A stretch of DNA of 64,000 bases from Pseudomonas chlororaphis subsp. chlororaphis (GTDB lineage Bacteria > Pseudomonadota > Gammaproteobacteria > Pseudomonadales > Pseudomonadaceae): contig NZ_CP027712.1 of the NCBI RefSeq assembly GCF_003945765.1, positions 3,410,001-3,474,000 on the forward strand. Reading direction: 5' to 3'. The notes under the pieces were generated by a model. That model did not search any database. It was not told the origin of the DNA and worked only from the letters and a program-made list of their open reading frames with translations. How positions within the stretch are numbered: the stretch's first letter is position 1; every line of letters begins with the position of its first letter. The position numbers were made by a program, and so were the translations under genes. Below are positions 43,737-53,250 of the stretch, in pieces.

Positions 43737-43754
43737 CAGATGGCATCCCATCTG
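43737..43754. promoter_or_regulatory. Inverted repeat upstream of esrC-like gene
   Basis: CAGATGGCATCCCATCTG has perfect seven-base arms and a four-base centre. It lies between the divergently read esrC-like start (43685) and the lvaR stop (43875). Position suggests an operator for the esrC-like repressor. It does not resemble the TGAG/CTCA element of the nfxB-mexC promoter. Confidence 0.4.
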
Positions 43755-43874
43755 ATCAAGTAATGATTCAATTAAAGCTTTAAGGTCGCAAGCATTCTCG
43801 CCTGAATGGGGGCCGGTTTCACTAGGCCACTGCCCGATGTAATTTCGACTATGGATTCAGCCAATTTTGTTCGC

Positions 43875-45827
43875 TCACTGCACGGACCTGAGCCGGCGCC
43901 ACAAGGTGGTCCGGCTGATGCCGAGGCGACGTGCGGCTTCGTCGAGATTGCCCTGGCAGCTGTCCAGCGTCTCCCGTACGTGGCGTAACTGCGCGGCCTT
44001 GCCAATCGTGTGCAAATCCGTTTCGCGTGGCGACTTTTTCCGAGCGGGTGAAGGCGGCAGGCTTTCGCCCAGTTCGGGTAGCACGCGAGCCAGATACGGC
44101 TCGTTCACGCCGTGCTCGCCCAGCAGTTCGCGGGCCGAAAGCATCGCGCGTTCGATCACGTTCTCCAGTTCCCGGACATTGCCCGGCCAGGCATACCGTG
44201 TCAGGTACGGCAGCAGGGCGGTCGGTATCTCCGCGGCGCCCGGCGGCTGGCCCTGAACCAGCAGGCGCTGGCTGATCCCCTGGCAGATCAGGGCGATATC
44301 CTCCGGCCGCTCGCGCAACGGTGTGGTCTGCAGGCGCAGAATGTTGAGCCGGTAATACAGATCGGTACGAAACTCGCCATCCTCCATGGCGGCACGCAGG
44401 TCCTGGTGAGTGGCGGCGATGATGCGCACGTCAATGGCAATCGGTTCGGTGCTGCCCAGGCGCAGCACCTCACGCTCTTGCAGCACCCGTAGCAGGCGGG
44501 TCTGCAACGACACCGGCATGTCGCCGATTTCGTCGAGAAACAGCGTGCCGCGGTGCGCCGCTTCGAGCAGCCCGGGCTTGCCGCCTTTGCGCGAGCCGCT
44601 GAAGGCGCCTTCCTCGTAGCCGAACAGTTCGCTTTCCAGCAGCGACTCTGGAAGCGCCGCGCAGTTGATGGCGACGAAGGGTCCCTGCCAGCGTGGGCTC
44701 TCGTTATGGATGCCTTGGGCCAGCAACTCCTTGCCGGTGCCGCTCTCGCCGGTGATCAGGATGGTCGAGTGGCTGGCGGCGAAACGCTTGGCCATTTGCA
44801 GCATCTCGCGGTTGGCCGTGCTGTTGCCGCCTAGCTGCTCGAGCCGGTAGCGGGCGGTGAACGCACCCGGGCGGCGAGTGGAGCGGATGCGCTGGTCCGC
44901 CCGCTGCACCGCGGTGGTGTCCTGGCAGGTCAGCACGAGGCCGGTACGCTGGCCGTTTTCCAGGATCGGCAGCAGATTGCTGACCACCGCATGCGAGCCA
45001 AGCCGAATCACCCGATTTTCCTCGCCGCTGCCGTCCTGCAGCGCCTGTTGCAAGTCCAGTTCCGGGCACAGCTGCTGTAGTGGCCGGCCCAGCGCCGCGC
45101 TGAGCGGCAACTCCAGCAGTTGGGCAAGAGCGGGGTTAAGCGACTGCACCACGCCGTGGTTGTCGACCGCCGCCACGCCGGTGGGGATGTGTTGCAGCAC
45201 GGCATTCAAGTGCCGCCGTTTGGCGATTTCGATGCGTTGGCTGTCAAGGATGCCCAGGGCTTCCTCGAGCGCTCTGCGTACCGTGTCCTCGCTCAGCGAC
45301 AGTACGCCGTGCAGTCCTGCCTGTTCCGCCAGTTCCACCACCGTCGACGAACCGATGATGCTGCGACAACCCAGCTGGGCGGCCTGCTCGACCGCCTGGC
45401 GAGCCTCCTCGAGGGAGGAGTAGGCGGCCTGGTGAACCTGCACGGTGAACAGTGCAGCCATGGCCTGAAGGTTGCGGTCAATGCGGTTGTAGCTGAGCAA
45501 GGCCACCTGCGAGGAGTGCTCACGCGCTTGTCCCAGCGCACGCAGCAGGTCATCGCCGCCGACGTGCATCGTCAATACCGGGCGAGTCAGGTGTTTGCGC
45601 AGGTAGGCGGCAGTGGCCCCGGCGCAGACGAACACGTCGACCGCGCCACGTTGTTCCCATTCGCGGGCGGTCTGCAGCGCCTCGGACACCGAGGTGTCGA
45701 GTACTTCGATGTGGGTGTCGGGATAGTCCGCCGTGAGCCCGGCCACCACCTGGGCAAGGCGGCTGCGTTGCCGGGGGCGTTGCAGGTGGCTGATCAGCAC
45801 GACGACCTGGGAGGTGGGGGAGTGCAT
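43875..45827 (-). CDS. lvaR: Sigma-54-dependent activator of levulinate catabolism
   Basis: 650 residues. Residues about 1-170 form a PrpR-type N-terminal sensor domain (HVGGDDLLRALGQAREHSSQ); a PAS-like region follows (NAVLQHIPTGVAAVDNHGVV). The AAA+ domain has Walker A GESGTGKELL, Walker B LFLDEIGDM and the arginine-finger region YYRLNILRLQTTPLRERPED. A Fis-type helix-turn-helix ends the chain (NLDEAARRLGISRTTLWRRL). The sigma-54 contact loop reads GAFSGS rather than GAFTGA. The gene is divergent from lvaA, and a -24/-12 promoter lies in the gap. The gene order equals Pseudomonas putida lvaRABCDEFG, where LvaR activates the operon with levulinate or 4-hydroxyvalerate. Confidence 0.88.
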   Translation of the reverse strand: MHSPTSQVVVLISHLQRPRQRSRLAQVVAGLTADYPDTHIEVLDTSVSEALQTAREWEQRGAVDVFVCAGATAAYLRKHLTRPVLTMHVGGDDLLRALGQAREHSSQVALLSYNRIDRNLQAMAALFTVQVHQAAYSSLEEARQAVEQAAQLGCRSIIGSSTVVELAEQAGLHGVLSLSEDTVRRALEEALGILDSQRIEIAKRRHLNAVLQHIPTGVAAVDNHGVVQSLNPALAQLLELPLSAALGRPLQQLCPELDLQQALQDGSGEENRVIRLGSHAVVSNLLPILENGQRTGLVLTCQDTTAVQRADQRIRSTRRPGAFTARYRLEQLGGNSTANREMLQMAKRFAASHSTILITGESGTGKELLAQGIHNESPRWQGPFVAINCAALPESLLESELFGYEEGAFSGSRKGGKPGLLEAAHRGTLFLDEIGDMPVSLQTRLLRVLQEREVLRLGSTEPIAIDVRIIAATHQDLRAAMEDGEFRTDLYYRLNILRLQTTPLRERPEDIALICQGISQRLLVQGQPPGAAEIPTALLPYLTRYAWPGNVRELENVIERAMLSARELLGEHGVNEPYLARVLPELGESLPPSPARKKSPRETDLHTIGKAAQLRHVRETLDSCQGNLDEAARRLGISRTTLWRRLRSVQ

Positions 45828-45965
45828 GGCGGGACCTGTTCATTGATGAAATTTTTCGATAGTGAACGAATTGGTTGCAGATGTGAAATTCGGCGCGCAT
45901 CCCTCATTTGTTCAAAAATGCTGGGCGCCAGATCTGGCGCGGCCTCCAGCCAATTCCTGAAGAGT

Positions 45966-45981
45966 TGGCCCAGGCATTGCT
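45966..45981 (+). promoter_or_regulatory. Sigma-54 (-24/-12) promoter of the lva operon
   Basis: TGGCCCAGGCATTGCT carries the invariant GG (45967-45968) and GC (45979-45980) exactly ten bases apart, and matches TGGC-N8-TTGCT-type consensus. It is 46 bases before the lvaA start and downstream of the start of a sigma-54 activator gene. AT-rich sequence upstream (45840-45900) leaves room for activator sites. Confidence 0.75.
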
Positions 45982-46026
45982 CAGGTGTCCTGCCCACTCA
46001 AAACCGCAGGCAGGATCCATTGATTC

Positions 46027-47082
46027 ATGAGCAGTTCCCCTACGACTTCTCCGGCCAGCGATGCGTTCGCGGCCATGACTGACGATCAGCGCCTGGTCGA
46101 TTTCATCCGTGAGCATGCCTTGGCAACGCGCGTCGTCATCCAGGCCCGCAAGCGCTTGAGCGGCGGCGCCATCCAGGAAAACTGGCTGCTCGAACTGCTG
46201 ATCGACGGCGGCCCATGGGCCGGCGCGCGACGCTGGGTGTTGCGCAGCGATGCGCTCTCTGCGCTGCCGGCCAGCCTCGACCGAGCACAGGAGTTCGCTG
46301 TGCTGCAAGTGGTCCACCAGGCCGGGGTGAAAGTGCCTCGGCCGCTCTGGCTGTGCCGCGATGCGGGTGTTCACGGGCGAGTGTTCTTCCTGATGGAGTA
46401 CCTTCCGGGAGTCGCTACCGGACGTCTGCTCAGCGCGGGTGCCGGAGCCAATGGCCAGGCGCGACTGGCGACGCAGCTCGGGGCCAACCTGGCGCGCCTG
46501 CATCAAGTGCGCCCGCCGTGCGCAGCGCTGGACTTTCTGCCAGTGCCGGACGGCTCGCCAGCCCTGGCCACCGTCAGTGCCTATCGCCATTACCTTGACA
46601 CCCTCGCCGAGGCTTATCCGGTACTGGAGTGGGGCCTACGCTGGTGCGAAGTGCATGCTCCGCGCAGCAGCCTTTGTCTGCTGCACCGCGACTACCGCAC
46701 CGGCAACTACTTGGCCAGCGAACAGGGGCTGGAGGCCGTGCTCGACTGGGAGTTCACCGGCTGGGGCGATCCTTGCGAGGACCTCGGCTGGTTCACCGCC
46801 CGCTGCTGGCGCTTCACCCGTCCCGACCTCGAAGCGGGTGGGATCGGCCTGCTGGAGGACTTCCTGCGCGGCTACCACGAGGTGTCCTCCCTGCGTATCG
46901 AGCCCAGCCAGCTGCATTTCTGGCAGGTCATGGCGACCCTGCGCTGGGCGGTGATCGCCCTGCAGCAAGGGCAGCGCCATCTGTCCGGCGAAGAGCCTTC
47001 CCTCGAACTGGCACTGACCGCGCGCCTGCTGCCGGAGCTCGAACTCGACATCTTGAACATGACCGGTGGAGATGCGCCATGA
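46027..47082 (+). CDS. lvaA: 4-hydroxyacyl-CoA kinase, APH-type phosphotransferase (LvaA)
   Basis: 351 residues of the aminoglycoside-phosphotransferase fold: LSGGAIQENWLLEL (nucleotide loop), FFLMEYLPGVATG, catalytic LLHRDYRTGNYL (HxDxxxxN) and metal-binding VLDWEFTGWGDP. Family members of this branch are the kinase half of ACAD10/ACAD11-type systems, not antibiotic resistance enzymes. In the known lva pathway LvaA with LvaB phosphorylates 4-hydroxyvaleryl-CoA on the 4-hydroxyl using ATP, preparing it for removal. It is the first gene after the sigma-54 promoter and overlaps lvaB by four bases. Confidence 0.87.
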   Translation: MSSSPTTSPASDAFAAMTDDQRLVDFIREHALATRVVIQARKRLSGGAIQENWLLELLIDGGPWAGARRWVLRSDALSALPASLDRAQEFAVLQVVHQAGVKVPRPLWLCRDAGVHGRVFFLMEYLPGVATGRLLSAGAGANGQARLATQLGANLARLHQVRPPCAALDFLPVPDGSPALATVSAYRHYLDTLAEAYPVLEWGLRWCEVHAPRSSLCLLHRDYRTGNYLASEQGLEAVLDWEFTGWGDPCEDLGWFTARCWRFTRPDLEAGGIGLLEDFLRGYHEVSSLRIEPSQLHFWQVMATLRWAVIALQQGQRHLSGEEPSLELALTARLLPELELDILNMTGGDAP

Positions 47083-47435
47083 CCCAGCCGCACGCTCACG
47101 AACTACTCGAGATCGCCCGCCTGACCTTGCTGGAGCAGGTGCTGCCCGCGCTGGCCGGGGAGCTGCGTTACCCGGCGCTGATGATCGCCAATGCCATGGC
47201 CATCGCTGCCCGCGAAAGTCGCCTGCAAGCACGCACCTGCAGCCAGGAGAAGGCGCATCTGGCCGTCCTGGTCGACGGGGCGGGCGCGCCCTTGCAGGAG
47301 ATCCGCCGTCAATTGGCCCGCGACATTCGCCAGGGACGCCATGACGACCCGCAGCGCCGGCGCACCCTGATAGACGCCTTGCGCCAGGTGACCCTCGCCC
47401 GGCTGGCGATCAGCAACCCCAAGGCCATGCCCTGA
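47079..47435 (+). CDS. lvaB: LvaB, small partner of LvaA (DUF6285-type)
   Basis: 118 residues from the ATG that overlaps the lvaA stop. It is a small helical protein (HELLEIARLTLLEQVLPALA, then YPALMIANAMAIAARE) with a basic C-terminal half. There is no signal or membrane helix. In P. putida LvaB is needed together with LvaA for phosphorylation of 4-hydroxyvaleryl-CoA and is thought to bind it. The strict coupling seen here (ATGA) fits a stoichiometric complex. Confidence 0.8.
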   Translation: MTQPHAHELLEIARLTLLEQVLPALAGELRYPALMIANAMAIAARESRLQARTCSQEKAHLAVLVDGAGAPLQEIRRQLARDIRQGRHDDPQRRRTLIDALRQVTLARLAISNPKAMP

Positions 47436-47489
47436 GCGCGGCGACACCTACCTTATTTCCCGGACCGACCAGAGCCAAGAAGGACAGAC

Positions 47490-48662
47490 ATGAATTTCAC
47501 CCTGCCGGAAGAACTGCTTGCATTGCAGGCCAAGACCCGCGATTTCATCGCCGAACAGGTCATCCCGTTCGAGAACGACCCCCGCCAGGATGCCCACGGC
47601 CCCAGCGACGCCCTGCGTCGGGACCTGCAGGCCCGCGCACAGGCGGTGGGGCTGCTGACGCCTCACGCCAGTCGTGAAATGGGTGGCCTGGGCCTGAGCC
47701 ATGTGGCCAAGGCAATCGTCTTCGAAGAGGCCGGTTATTCGCCCCTGGGGCCCGTCGCACTGAACATCCACGCCCCGGACGAAGGCAATATCCACTTGAT
47801 GGATGTGGTGGCCACCGAAGCGCAGAAGGACCGCTGGCTGCGTCCATTGGTCCAGGGACGTGTCCGCTCGTGTTTCGCCATGACCGAACCGGCACCTGGC
47901 TCGGGCTCCGATCCGTCGATGCTGCGTACCACCGCTACCCGCGACGGCGGCGATTACCTGATCAATGGCCACAAATGGTTGATCACCGGGGCCGAGGGGG
48001 CCGGATTCGCTATCATCATGGCGCGCATGGAGGACGGCACGGCGACCATGTTCCTGTCCGACATGCAGCGCGATGGGATCATCCACGAACGGCAACTGAA
48101 TACGCTGGACAGCTGCTTCACCGGCGGCCACGGGCAGCTGCGCTTCGACAACCTGCGGGTGCCGGCAAGCGATGTGCTGGGCGAGATCGGCAAGGGCTTC
48201 CGTTATGCCCAGGTGCGCCTGGCGCCAGCGCGACTGACTCACTGCATGCGCTGGCTCGGGGCCGCGCGACGTGCCCACGACATCGCCTGCGACCATGCGC
48301 GCACCCGCGATGCGTTCGGCAAGCCGTTGGGCGAGCACCAGGGGGTCGGCTTCATGCTGGCCGACAACATGATGGACCTGCATGTGGTCCGCCTGGCGGT
48401 CTGGCACTGCGCCTGGGTGCTCGACCAGGGCCAGCGCGGCAATGTCGACTCGAGCATGGCCAAGGTGATCAGCTCGGAAGCGCTGTGGCGGGTGGTCGAT
48501 CGATGCGTGCAAGTCCTCGGCGGGCGCGGGGTGACCGGGGATACCGTGGTCGAGCGGATCTTCCGCGACATCCGCCCGTTCCGCATCTACGACGGCCCGA
48601 GCGAAGTGCACCGCATGAGCCTGGCGAAGAAACTCCTCGACCAGCGCCTGGGAGCCCACTGA
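47490..48662 (+). CDS. lvaC: Acyl-CoA dehydrogenase-family enzyme LvaC
   Basis: 390 residues with the acyl-CoA dehydrogenase fold: the flavin/substrate segment CFAMTEPAPGSGSDPSML, KWLITGAEGAGFAIIMARME in the beta domain, HDIACDHARTRDAFGKPLGE, and the C-terminal QVLGGRGVTGDTVVERIFRD. The usual catalytic-Glu loop is replaced by IYDGPSEVHRM, like the DGPDEVH of ACAD11. In the lva pathway LvaC turns 4-phosphovaleryl-CoA into pentenoyl-CoA and on to 3-hydroxyvaleryl-CoA rather than acting as a plain dehydrogenase. RBS AGAAGGAC precedes the start, and its stop overlaps lvaD. Confidence 0.86.
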   Translation: MNFTLPEELLALQAKTRDFIAEQVIPFENDPRQDAHGPSDALRRDLQARAQAVGLLTPHASREMGGLGLSHVAKAIVFEEAGYSPLGPVALNIHAPDEGNIHLMDVVATEAQKDRWLRPLVQGRVRSCFAMTEPAPGSGSDPSMLRTTATRDGGDYLINGHKWLITGAEGAGFAIIMARMEDGTATMFLSDMQRDGIIHERQLNTLDSCFTGGHGQLRFDNLRVPASDVLGEIGKGFRYAQVRLAPARLTHCMRWLGAARRAHDIACDHARTRDAFGKPLGEHQGVGFMLADNMMDLHVVRLAVWHCAWVLDQGQRGNVDSSMAKVISSEALWRVVDRCVQVLGGRGVTGDTVVERIFRDIRPFRIYDGPSEVHRMSLAKKLLDQRLGAH

Positions 48663-49429
48663 TGCAGCCGAACCTTGCCGGACTGTTTGCCCTTGATGGG
48701 CGCCGCGCCCTGGTGACCGGCGCCTCCAGCGGCCTCGGCCGACATTTCGCCATGACCCTGGCCGCGGCGGGTGCCGAGGTGGTAGTGACCGCCAGGCGCC
48801 TGGCGCCATTACAGAGCCTGGTCGAATCCATCGAGCTGGCCGGTGGTCGCGCCCGGGCCTTTGCCCTCGATGTGACCTGCCGTGACGATGTGTGCCGGGT
48901 GCTCGACGCCGCGGGCCCGCTGGATGTGCTGGTCAACAACGCGGGGGTGAGCGACAGCCAGCCCTGGCTCGATTGCGACGATGAAAGCTGGGACCGCGTG
49001 CTGGACACCAACCTCAAGGGCGCCTGGACAGTGGCCCAGGAAAGCGCCCGGCGGATGGTCGCTGCGGGGCAGGGCGGCAGCCTGATCAATGTCACCTCGA
49101 TCCTCGCCAGCCGCGTGGCCAGCGCCGTCGGCCCCTATCTCGCGGCCAAGGCTGGCCTGGCGCACCTGACCCGTGCCATGGCCCTGGAGCTGGCGCGCCA
49201 TGGCATCCGTGTGAACGCCCTGGCGCCAGGGTACGTGATGACCGATCTGAACGAGGCATTCCTGGCCAGCGAAGCCGGGGAGAAGTTGCGCTCGCGTATC
49301 CCCAGTCGGCGCTTCAGCCAGCCGGCCGACCTGGACGGCGCCTTGCTGCTGCTCGCCAGCGATGCCGGGCGAGCCATGAGCGGCGCCGAGATCGTGGTCG
49401 ATGGCGGCCATCTGTGCAGTAGCCTGTAA
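48662..49429 (+). CDS. lvaD: SDR oxidoreductase LvaD (levulinyl-CoA reductase)
   Basis: 255 residues from the ATG overlapping the lvaC stop (TGATG). Motifs: TGASSGLGRHFA cofactor loop, LVNNAGVSDS, Ser in NVTSILASR, YLAAKAGL (YxxxK), HGIRVNALAPGYVMTDLN and SGAEIVVDGG. In the lva pathway it reduces the 4-keto group of levulinyl-CoA to give 4-hydroxyvaleryl-CoA with NAD(P)H. Many similar SDRs exist, so the specific role rests on the conserved operon order. Confidence 0.85.
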   Translation: MQPNLAGLFALDGRRALVTGASSGLGRHFAMTLAAAGAEVVVTARRLAPLQSLVESIELAGGRARAFALDVTCRDDVCRVLDAAGPLDVLVNNAGVSDSQPWLDCDDESWDRVLDTNLKGAWTVAQESARRMVAAGQGGSLINVTSILASRVASAVGPYLAAKAGLAHLTRAMALELARHGIRVNALAPGYVMTDLNEAFLASEAGEKLRSRIPSRRFSQPADLDGALLLLASDAGRAMSGAEIVVDGGHLCSSL

Positions 49430-49468
49430 AGCGCCCGGCGCAAGAACAACAAGAAACAGGAGAGGTGT

Positions 49469-49516
49469 ATGTACATTCAATGCCTGGGCAACGTGCCGAT
49501 GGGGGGCCGGTCATGA
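49469..49516 (+). CDS. Possible 15-residue leader peptide coupled to lvaE
   Basis: An ATG at 49469 stands five bases after a strong AGGAGAGG ribosome-binding site and encodes [15 protein letters not shown]. Its stop (49514-49516) overlaps the preferred lvaE start at 49513. The arrangement would couple lvaE translation to the short frame. It may equally be a fortuitous frame before a longer lvaE that starts at GTG 49465. Confidence 0.3.
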   Translation: MYIQCLGNVPMGGRS

Positions 49517-51165
49517 TGACCCCGACCTTCGAGCATGAGCTTGCTCCCAACGAAGCCAACCATGTGCCGCTGTCGCCGCTGTCGTTCCTCAAGCGTGCTG
49601 CGCAGGTATACCCGGAGCGCGACGCGGTGGTTTATGGCGGCCGGCGCTACAGCTACCGCCAGCTGCACCAGCGCAGCCGCGCCCTGGCCAGCGCCCTGGA
49701 ACGGGTCGGCGTGCAGCCGGGCGAGCGGGTGGCGATACTGGCGCCGAACATCCCCGAGATGCTCGAGGCGCACTATGGCGTGCCCGGCGCCGGTGCCGTG
49801 CTGGTGTGCATCAATATCCGCCTGGAAGCGCGCAGCATCGCCTTCATCCTGCGCCATTGCGCGGCCAAGGTGCTGATCTGCGACCGCGAGTTCGGCGCGG
49901 TGGTCCATCAGGCGCTGGCCATGCTCGAATCGCCGCCACTGCTGGTGGGCATCGACGATGCCCAGGCCGAAGGTGCCGACTTGCCCCACGACCTGGACTA
50001 TGAAGCGTTCCTGGCCCAGGGCGATCCCGGCCGACCGCTGAGCGCGCCGCAGAACGAATGGCAGTCGATCGCCATCAACTACACCTCTGGCACCACAGGC
50101 GATCCCAAGGGCGTGGTCCTGCATCACCGCGGCGCCTACCTCAATGCCTGCGCCGGGGCGCTGGTCTTCCAGTTCGGGCCGCGCAGCGTCTACCTGTGGA
50201 CCCTGCCGATGTTCCACTGCAATGGCTGGAGCCATACCTGGGCAGTGACCCTTTCAGGCGGCACCCATGTGTGCCTGCGCAAGGTCCAGCCTGAGGCAAT
50301 CCACGCCGCTATCGCCGAGCACGCGGTGACCCACCTGAGCGCCGCGCCGGTGGTGATGTCGATGCTGATCCACGCCGGGCATGCCGACCTGCCTCCCGGG
50401 CCGGTGTCGGTGATCACCGGCGGCGCCGCGCCGCCCAGCGCGGTGATCGCCGCGATGGAGGCACGCGGCTTCAGCATCACCCACGCCTACGGCATGACCG
50501 AAAGCTACGGCCCCAGCACCCTGTGTTTGTGGCAACCGGGCGTCGACGAGTTGCCTTTGGAGGCTCGCGCCCGGTTCATGAGCCGCCAGGGGGTCGCCCA
50601 CCCGATGCTCGAGGAGGCCACGGTACTGGATACCGACACCGGTCGTCCGGTCCCGGCCGACGGGTCCACCCTGGGCGAGTTGGTGGTGCGCGGCAACACG
50701 GTGATGAAAGGCTACCTGGATAACCCGCAGGCCACCCGTAGCGCGCTGGCCAACGGCTGGCTGCACACCGGCGATCTGGCCGTGCTGCATCCGGACGGCT
50801 ATGTGGAAATCAAGGACCGGGCCAAGGACATCATCATTTCCGGCGGCGAGAACATCAGCTCGCTGGAAATCGAGGAGGTGCTCTACCAGCACCCCGAAGT
50901 GGTCGAGGCCGCCGTGGTGGCGCGCCCCGACTCGCGCTGGGGCGAAACCCCGCATGCCTTCGTCACCCTGCGCGCCGACGCCCAGGCCAGTGTCACGGCT
51001 GACGACCTGATCCGCTGGTGCCGCGAGCGCCTGGCGCACTTCAAGGCGCCGCGCCATGTCTCCCTGGTGGAGTTGCCCAAGACCGCCACCGGCAAGATCC
51101 AGAAGTTCGTCCTGCGCGAGTGGGCCCGGCAACAGGAGGCCCAGACTACCGGCGCCGAACACTGA
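49513..51165 (+). CDS. lvaE: Acyl-CoA synthetase LvaE (levulinate-CoA ligase)
   Basis: 550 residues from the ATG at 49513 (a GTG at 49465 would add 16 residues with no homology-like content). ANL-superfamily motifs: phosphate loop [15 protein letters not shown]4-type [15 protein letters not shown]5 [11 protein letters not shown], hinge [20 protein letters not shown], and the catalytic Lys near the end in [12 protein letters not shown]. It activates levulinate and related short 4-hydroxy or keto acids to CoA esters at the cost of ATP, the entry step of the pathway. Similarity is to the medium/short-chain branch of acyl-CoA ligases. Confidence 0.87.
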   Translation: MMTPTFEHELAPNEANHVPLSPLSFLKRAAQVYPERDAVVYGGRRYSYRQLHQRSRALASALERVGVQPGERVAILAPNIPEMLEAHYGVPGAGAVLVCINIRLEARSIAFILRHCAAKVLICDREFGAVVHQALAMLESPPLLVGIDDAQAEGADLPHDLDYEAFLAQGDPGRPLSAPQNEWQSIAINYTSGTTGDPKGVVLHHRGAYLNACAGALVFQFGPRSVYLWTLPMFHCNGWSHTWAVTLSGGTHVCLRKVQPEAIHAAIAEHAVTHLSAAPVVMSMLIHAGHADLPPGPVSVITGGAAPPSAVIAAMEARGFSITHAYGMTESYGPSTLCLWQPGVDELPLEARARFMSRQGVAHPMLEEATVLDTDTGRPVPADGSTLGELVVRGNTVMKGYLDNPQATRSALANGWLHTGDLAVLHPDGYVEIKDRAKDIIISGGENISSLEIEEVLYQHPEVVEAAVVARPDSRWGETPHAFVTLRADAQASVTADDLIRWCRERLAHFKAPRHVSLVELPKTATGKIQKFVLREWARQQEAQTTGAEH

Positions 51166-51221
51166 TCGAGCTGCAGCACCTGCACATCCCATAACAACAA
51201 GTACATTGCCCGAGGTGTCCC

Positions 51222-51545
51222 ATGTCCAGCCTGTTATACGCGCGCGTTCGCGCCAGTGTCCGGTTCCAGCAACTGGTGGCGCGCAGAAGCCGTTTTACCC
51301 TGAGCCTGTTCCTGCTGATCCTGGCCACGTTCTATGGCTACATCGCGTTGGTGTCATTCTGGCCCGAGCTGATTGCCAGGCGCCTGGCCCAAGGGTCGAA
51401 CATGACCATCGGCGTCGCTGCCGGCGCCTTCCTGTTCGTGTTCTTCTGTGCGTTGTCGGCGTTCTATGTGTACCGGGCCAATGGCGAGTTCGATCGCCTG
51501 ACCCAGGCGTTGGTCGCCGGGCTGGACGAGGAGTCGGGCGCATGA
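51222..51545 (+). CDS. lvaF: DUF485 small membrane protein LvaF
   Basis: 107 residues with two membrane helices ([20 protein letters not shown] and [20 protein letters not shown]) and the DUF485 opening [15 protein letters not shown]485 proteins (YjcH type) are nearly always encoded just before ActP-type symporters and presumably assist them. It overlaps lvaG by four bases. RBS CGAGGTG precedes the start. Confidence 0.87.
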   Translation: MSSLLYARVRASVRFQQLVARRSRFTLSLFLLILATFYGYIALVSFWPELIARRLAQGSNMTIGVAAGAFLFVFFCALSAFYVYRANGEFDRLTQALVAGLDEESGA

Positions 51546-53200
51546 AGAAACTACTGCCTCTGGCTTTGTTGCCGAACTCTGGCCTGCTGCTGGCGTCGCC
51601 CGCGTTGGACGCGGGCCAGCGTCAGCCCCTCAACCTGCATGCCATCGGCATGTTCATGGTGTTCGTGCTCTTCACTTTGTGCATCACCTGGTGGGCGGCG
51701 CGGCGCACCCGCTCGATGGCGGACTTCTACAGCGCCGGCGGCGGTATCCTGGGCTGGCAGAACGGCCTGGCGCTGGCCGGTGACTACATGTCCGCCTCGA
51801 CGCTGTTGGGGATCACCGCGCTCATCTATACCTCCGGCATGGATGGCTACATCTACCTCATTGCCTTCTTCGCCGGCTGGCCGGTGTTGTTGCTGTTGAT
51901 GACCGAGCGGCTGCGCAACCTGGGCCGCTTCACCTTCGCCGACATCACCTCGTACCGCCTCGACCAAGGCAAGGTGCGCACCATGGCCGCCATCGGCTCG
52001 CTGACCGTGGTGTGTTTCTACCTGGTGGCGCAGATGGTCGGGGCCGGGCAACTGATCAGGCTGCTGTTTGGCCTGGACTACCACATCGCCTTGGTGATCG
52101 TCGGCGCGCTGATGATGCTGTATGTCACCTTTGGCGGCATGGTGGCGACCACCTGGGTGCAGATCATCAAGGCGTTCCTGCTGCTGGTCGGCGGCTCGCT
52201 GGTCCTGTTTCTGGCGATGCGCGAGTTCGACTTCAGCTATGACACGCTGGTCACCCAGGCCATGGACACCCATGCCCTGGGTGAACGCCTACTGGCGCCT
52301 GGCAGCCTGCTGGCCGACCCATTGACAGCACTGTCGCTGAGCCTGGGGCTGGTATTCGGAACGGCCGGACTGCCGCATATCCTGATGCGGTTCTTCACCG
52401 TCAGCGATGCCCGGGAGGCACGTAAATCCGTGCTCTATGCCACCGGGTTCATCGGTTACTTCTTCAATGTCATTTTCCTGCTGGGCTTGGCGTCGATCGT
52501 GATCGTCAGCCAGCAGCCGCAGTTCTTCGAGGGTGGGCAGGTGGGTGGCAAGCTGCTGGGCGGGGGCAACATGGTGGTCATGCACCTGGCCCAGGCGGTC
52601 GGCGGCAACCTGTTGCTGGGCTTTTTGTCGGCAGTGACCTTCGCCACCATCCTGGCCGTGGTTTCAGGCCTGGCCCTGGCCGGGGCATCCGCGATAGCCC
52701 ACGACCTGTATGCGCGGGTGATGATGAAGGGATCGGCCAGCGAGGCCCAGGAGTTGCGGGTGACCAAGCTGGCCACCCTTGGCCTTGGGTTGGTGGCGAT
52801 AGCCCTGGGCATCGTGTTCGAAAATATCAACGTGGCCTTCATGGTCGCGCTGGCCTTTGGCATCGCCGCCTCGGCCAACTTCCCGGTGCTGTTCCTGTCG
52901 ATGTTCTGGTCGGGGCTGACCACGCGTGGCGCGTTGGCCGGTGGCTACGTAGGGTTGCTCAGCGCCATGGGGTTCGTGGTGTTTTCCAAGCTGGTGTGGG
53001 TGGATGTCTTGCACTTCGCCGAGCCGCTGTTCCCCTATACCCAGCCTGCGCTGTTTTCCATGCCGCTGGCGTTTTTGGTGGCATATGCCGTTTCCCGGCT
53101 GGACCGCAGCGCGCGGGCCAAGGCGGAAAGGGCGGCCTTCGCCGATCAGTTCGTACGGGCCCAGACGGGCCTTGGTGCCAGCGGTGCAATAGATCATTGA
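51542..53200 (+). CDS. lvaG: Sodium:solute symporter LvaG (ActP-type, probable levulinate uptake)
   Basis: 552 residues, sodium:solute symporter family. After a leader-like first helix it shows [20 protein letters not shown] and [18 protein letters not shown], then [20 protein letters not shown] and [20 protein letters not shown], all diagnostic of ActP acetate permeases. About 13 membrane helices can be traced. In the lva operon the equivalent gene is taken to import the organic acid substrate. It ends the operon; a hairpin lies 12 bases after the stop. Confidence 0.87.
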   Translation: MKKLLPLALLPNSGLLLASPALDAGQRQPLNLHAIGMFMVFVLFTLCITWWAARRTRSMADFYSAGGGILGWQNGLALAGDYMSASTLLGITALIYTSGMDGYIYLIAFFAGWPVLLLLMTERLRNLGRFTFADITSYRLDQGKVRTMAAIGSLTVVCFYLVAQMVGAGQLIRLLFGLDYHIALVIVGALMMLYVTFGGMVATTWVQIIKAFLLLVGGSLVLFLAMREFDFSYDTLVTQAMDTHALGERLLAPGSLLADPLTALSLSLGLVFGTAGLPHILMRFFTVSDAREARKSVLYATGFIGYFFNVIFLLGLASIVIVSQQPQFFEGGQVGGKLLGGGNMVVMHLAQAVGGNLLLGFLSAVTFATILAVVSGLALAGASAIAHDLYARVMMKGSASEAQELRVTKLATLGLGLVAIALGIVFENINVAFMVALAFGIAASANFPVLFLSMFWSGLTTRGALAGGYVGLLSAMGFVVFSKLVWVDVLHFAEPLFPYTQPALFSMPLAFLVAYAVSRLDRSARAKAERAAFADQFVRAQTGLGASGAIDH

Positions 53201-53212
53201 GTCACAAGCGGT

Positions 53213-53234
53213 CGCTGGCGGATGAGTGCCAGCG
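53213..53234 (+). terminator. Hairpin after lvaG
   Basis: A perfect seven-base stem CGCTGGC/GCCAGCG with an eight-base loop, extendable with one mismatch. There is no T-run. It lies between the convergent lva and amine clusters and could serve either transcript. Confidence 0.45.
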
Positions 53235-53250
53235 GCCGCGTGACACCTCG

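Noticed and set aside
46027..47082. Aminoglycoside phosphotransferase resistance gene
   Set aside because: The fold is shared, but the linked small partner, ACAD, SDR, ligase and symporter identify the lva kinase.
47448..48809. 453-codon minus-strand frame opposite lvaC
   Set aside because: Antisense shadow of the acyl-CoA dehydrogenase; no protein-family motif.
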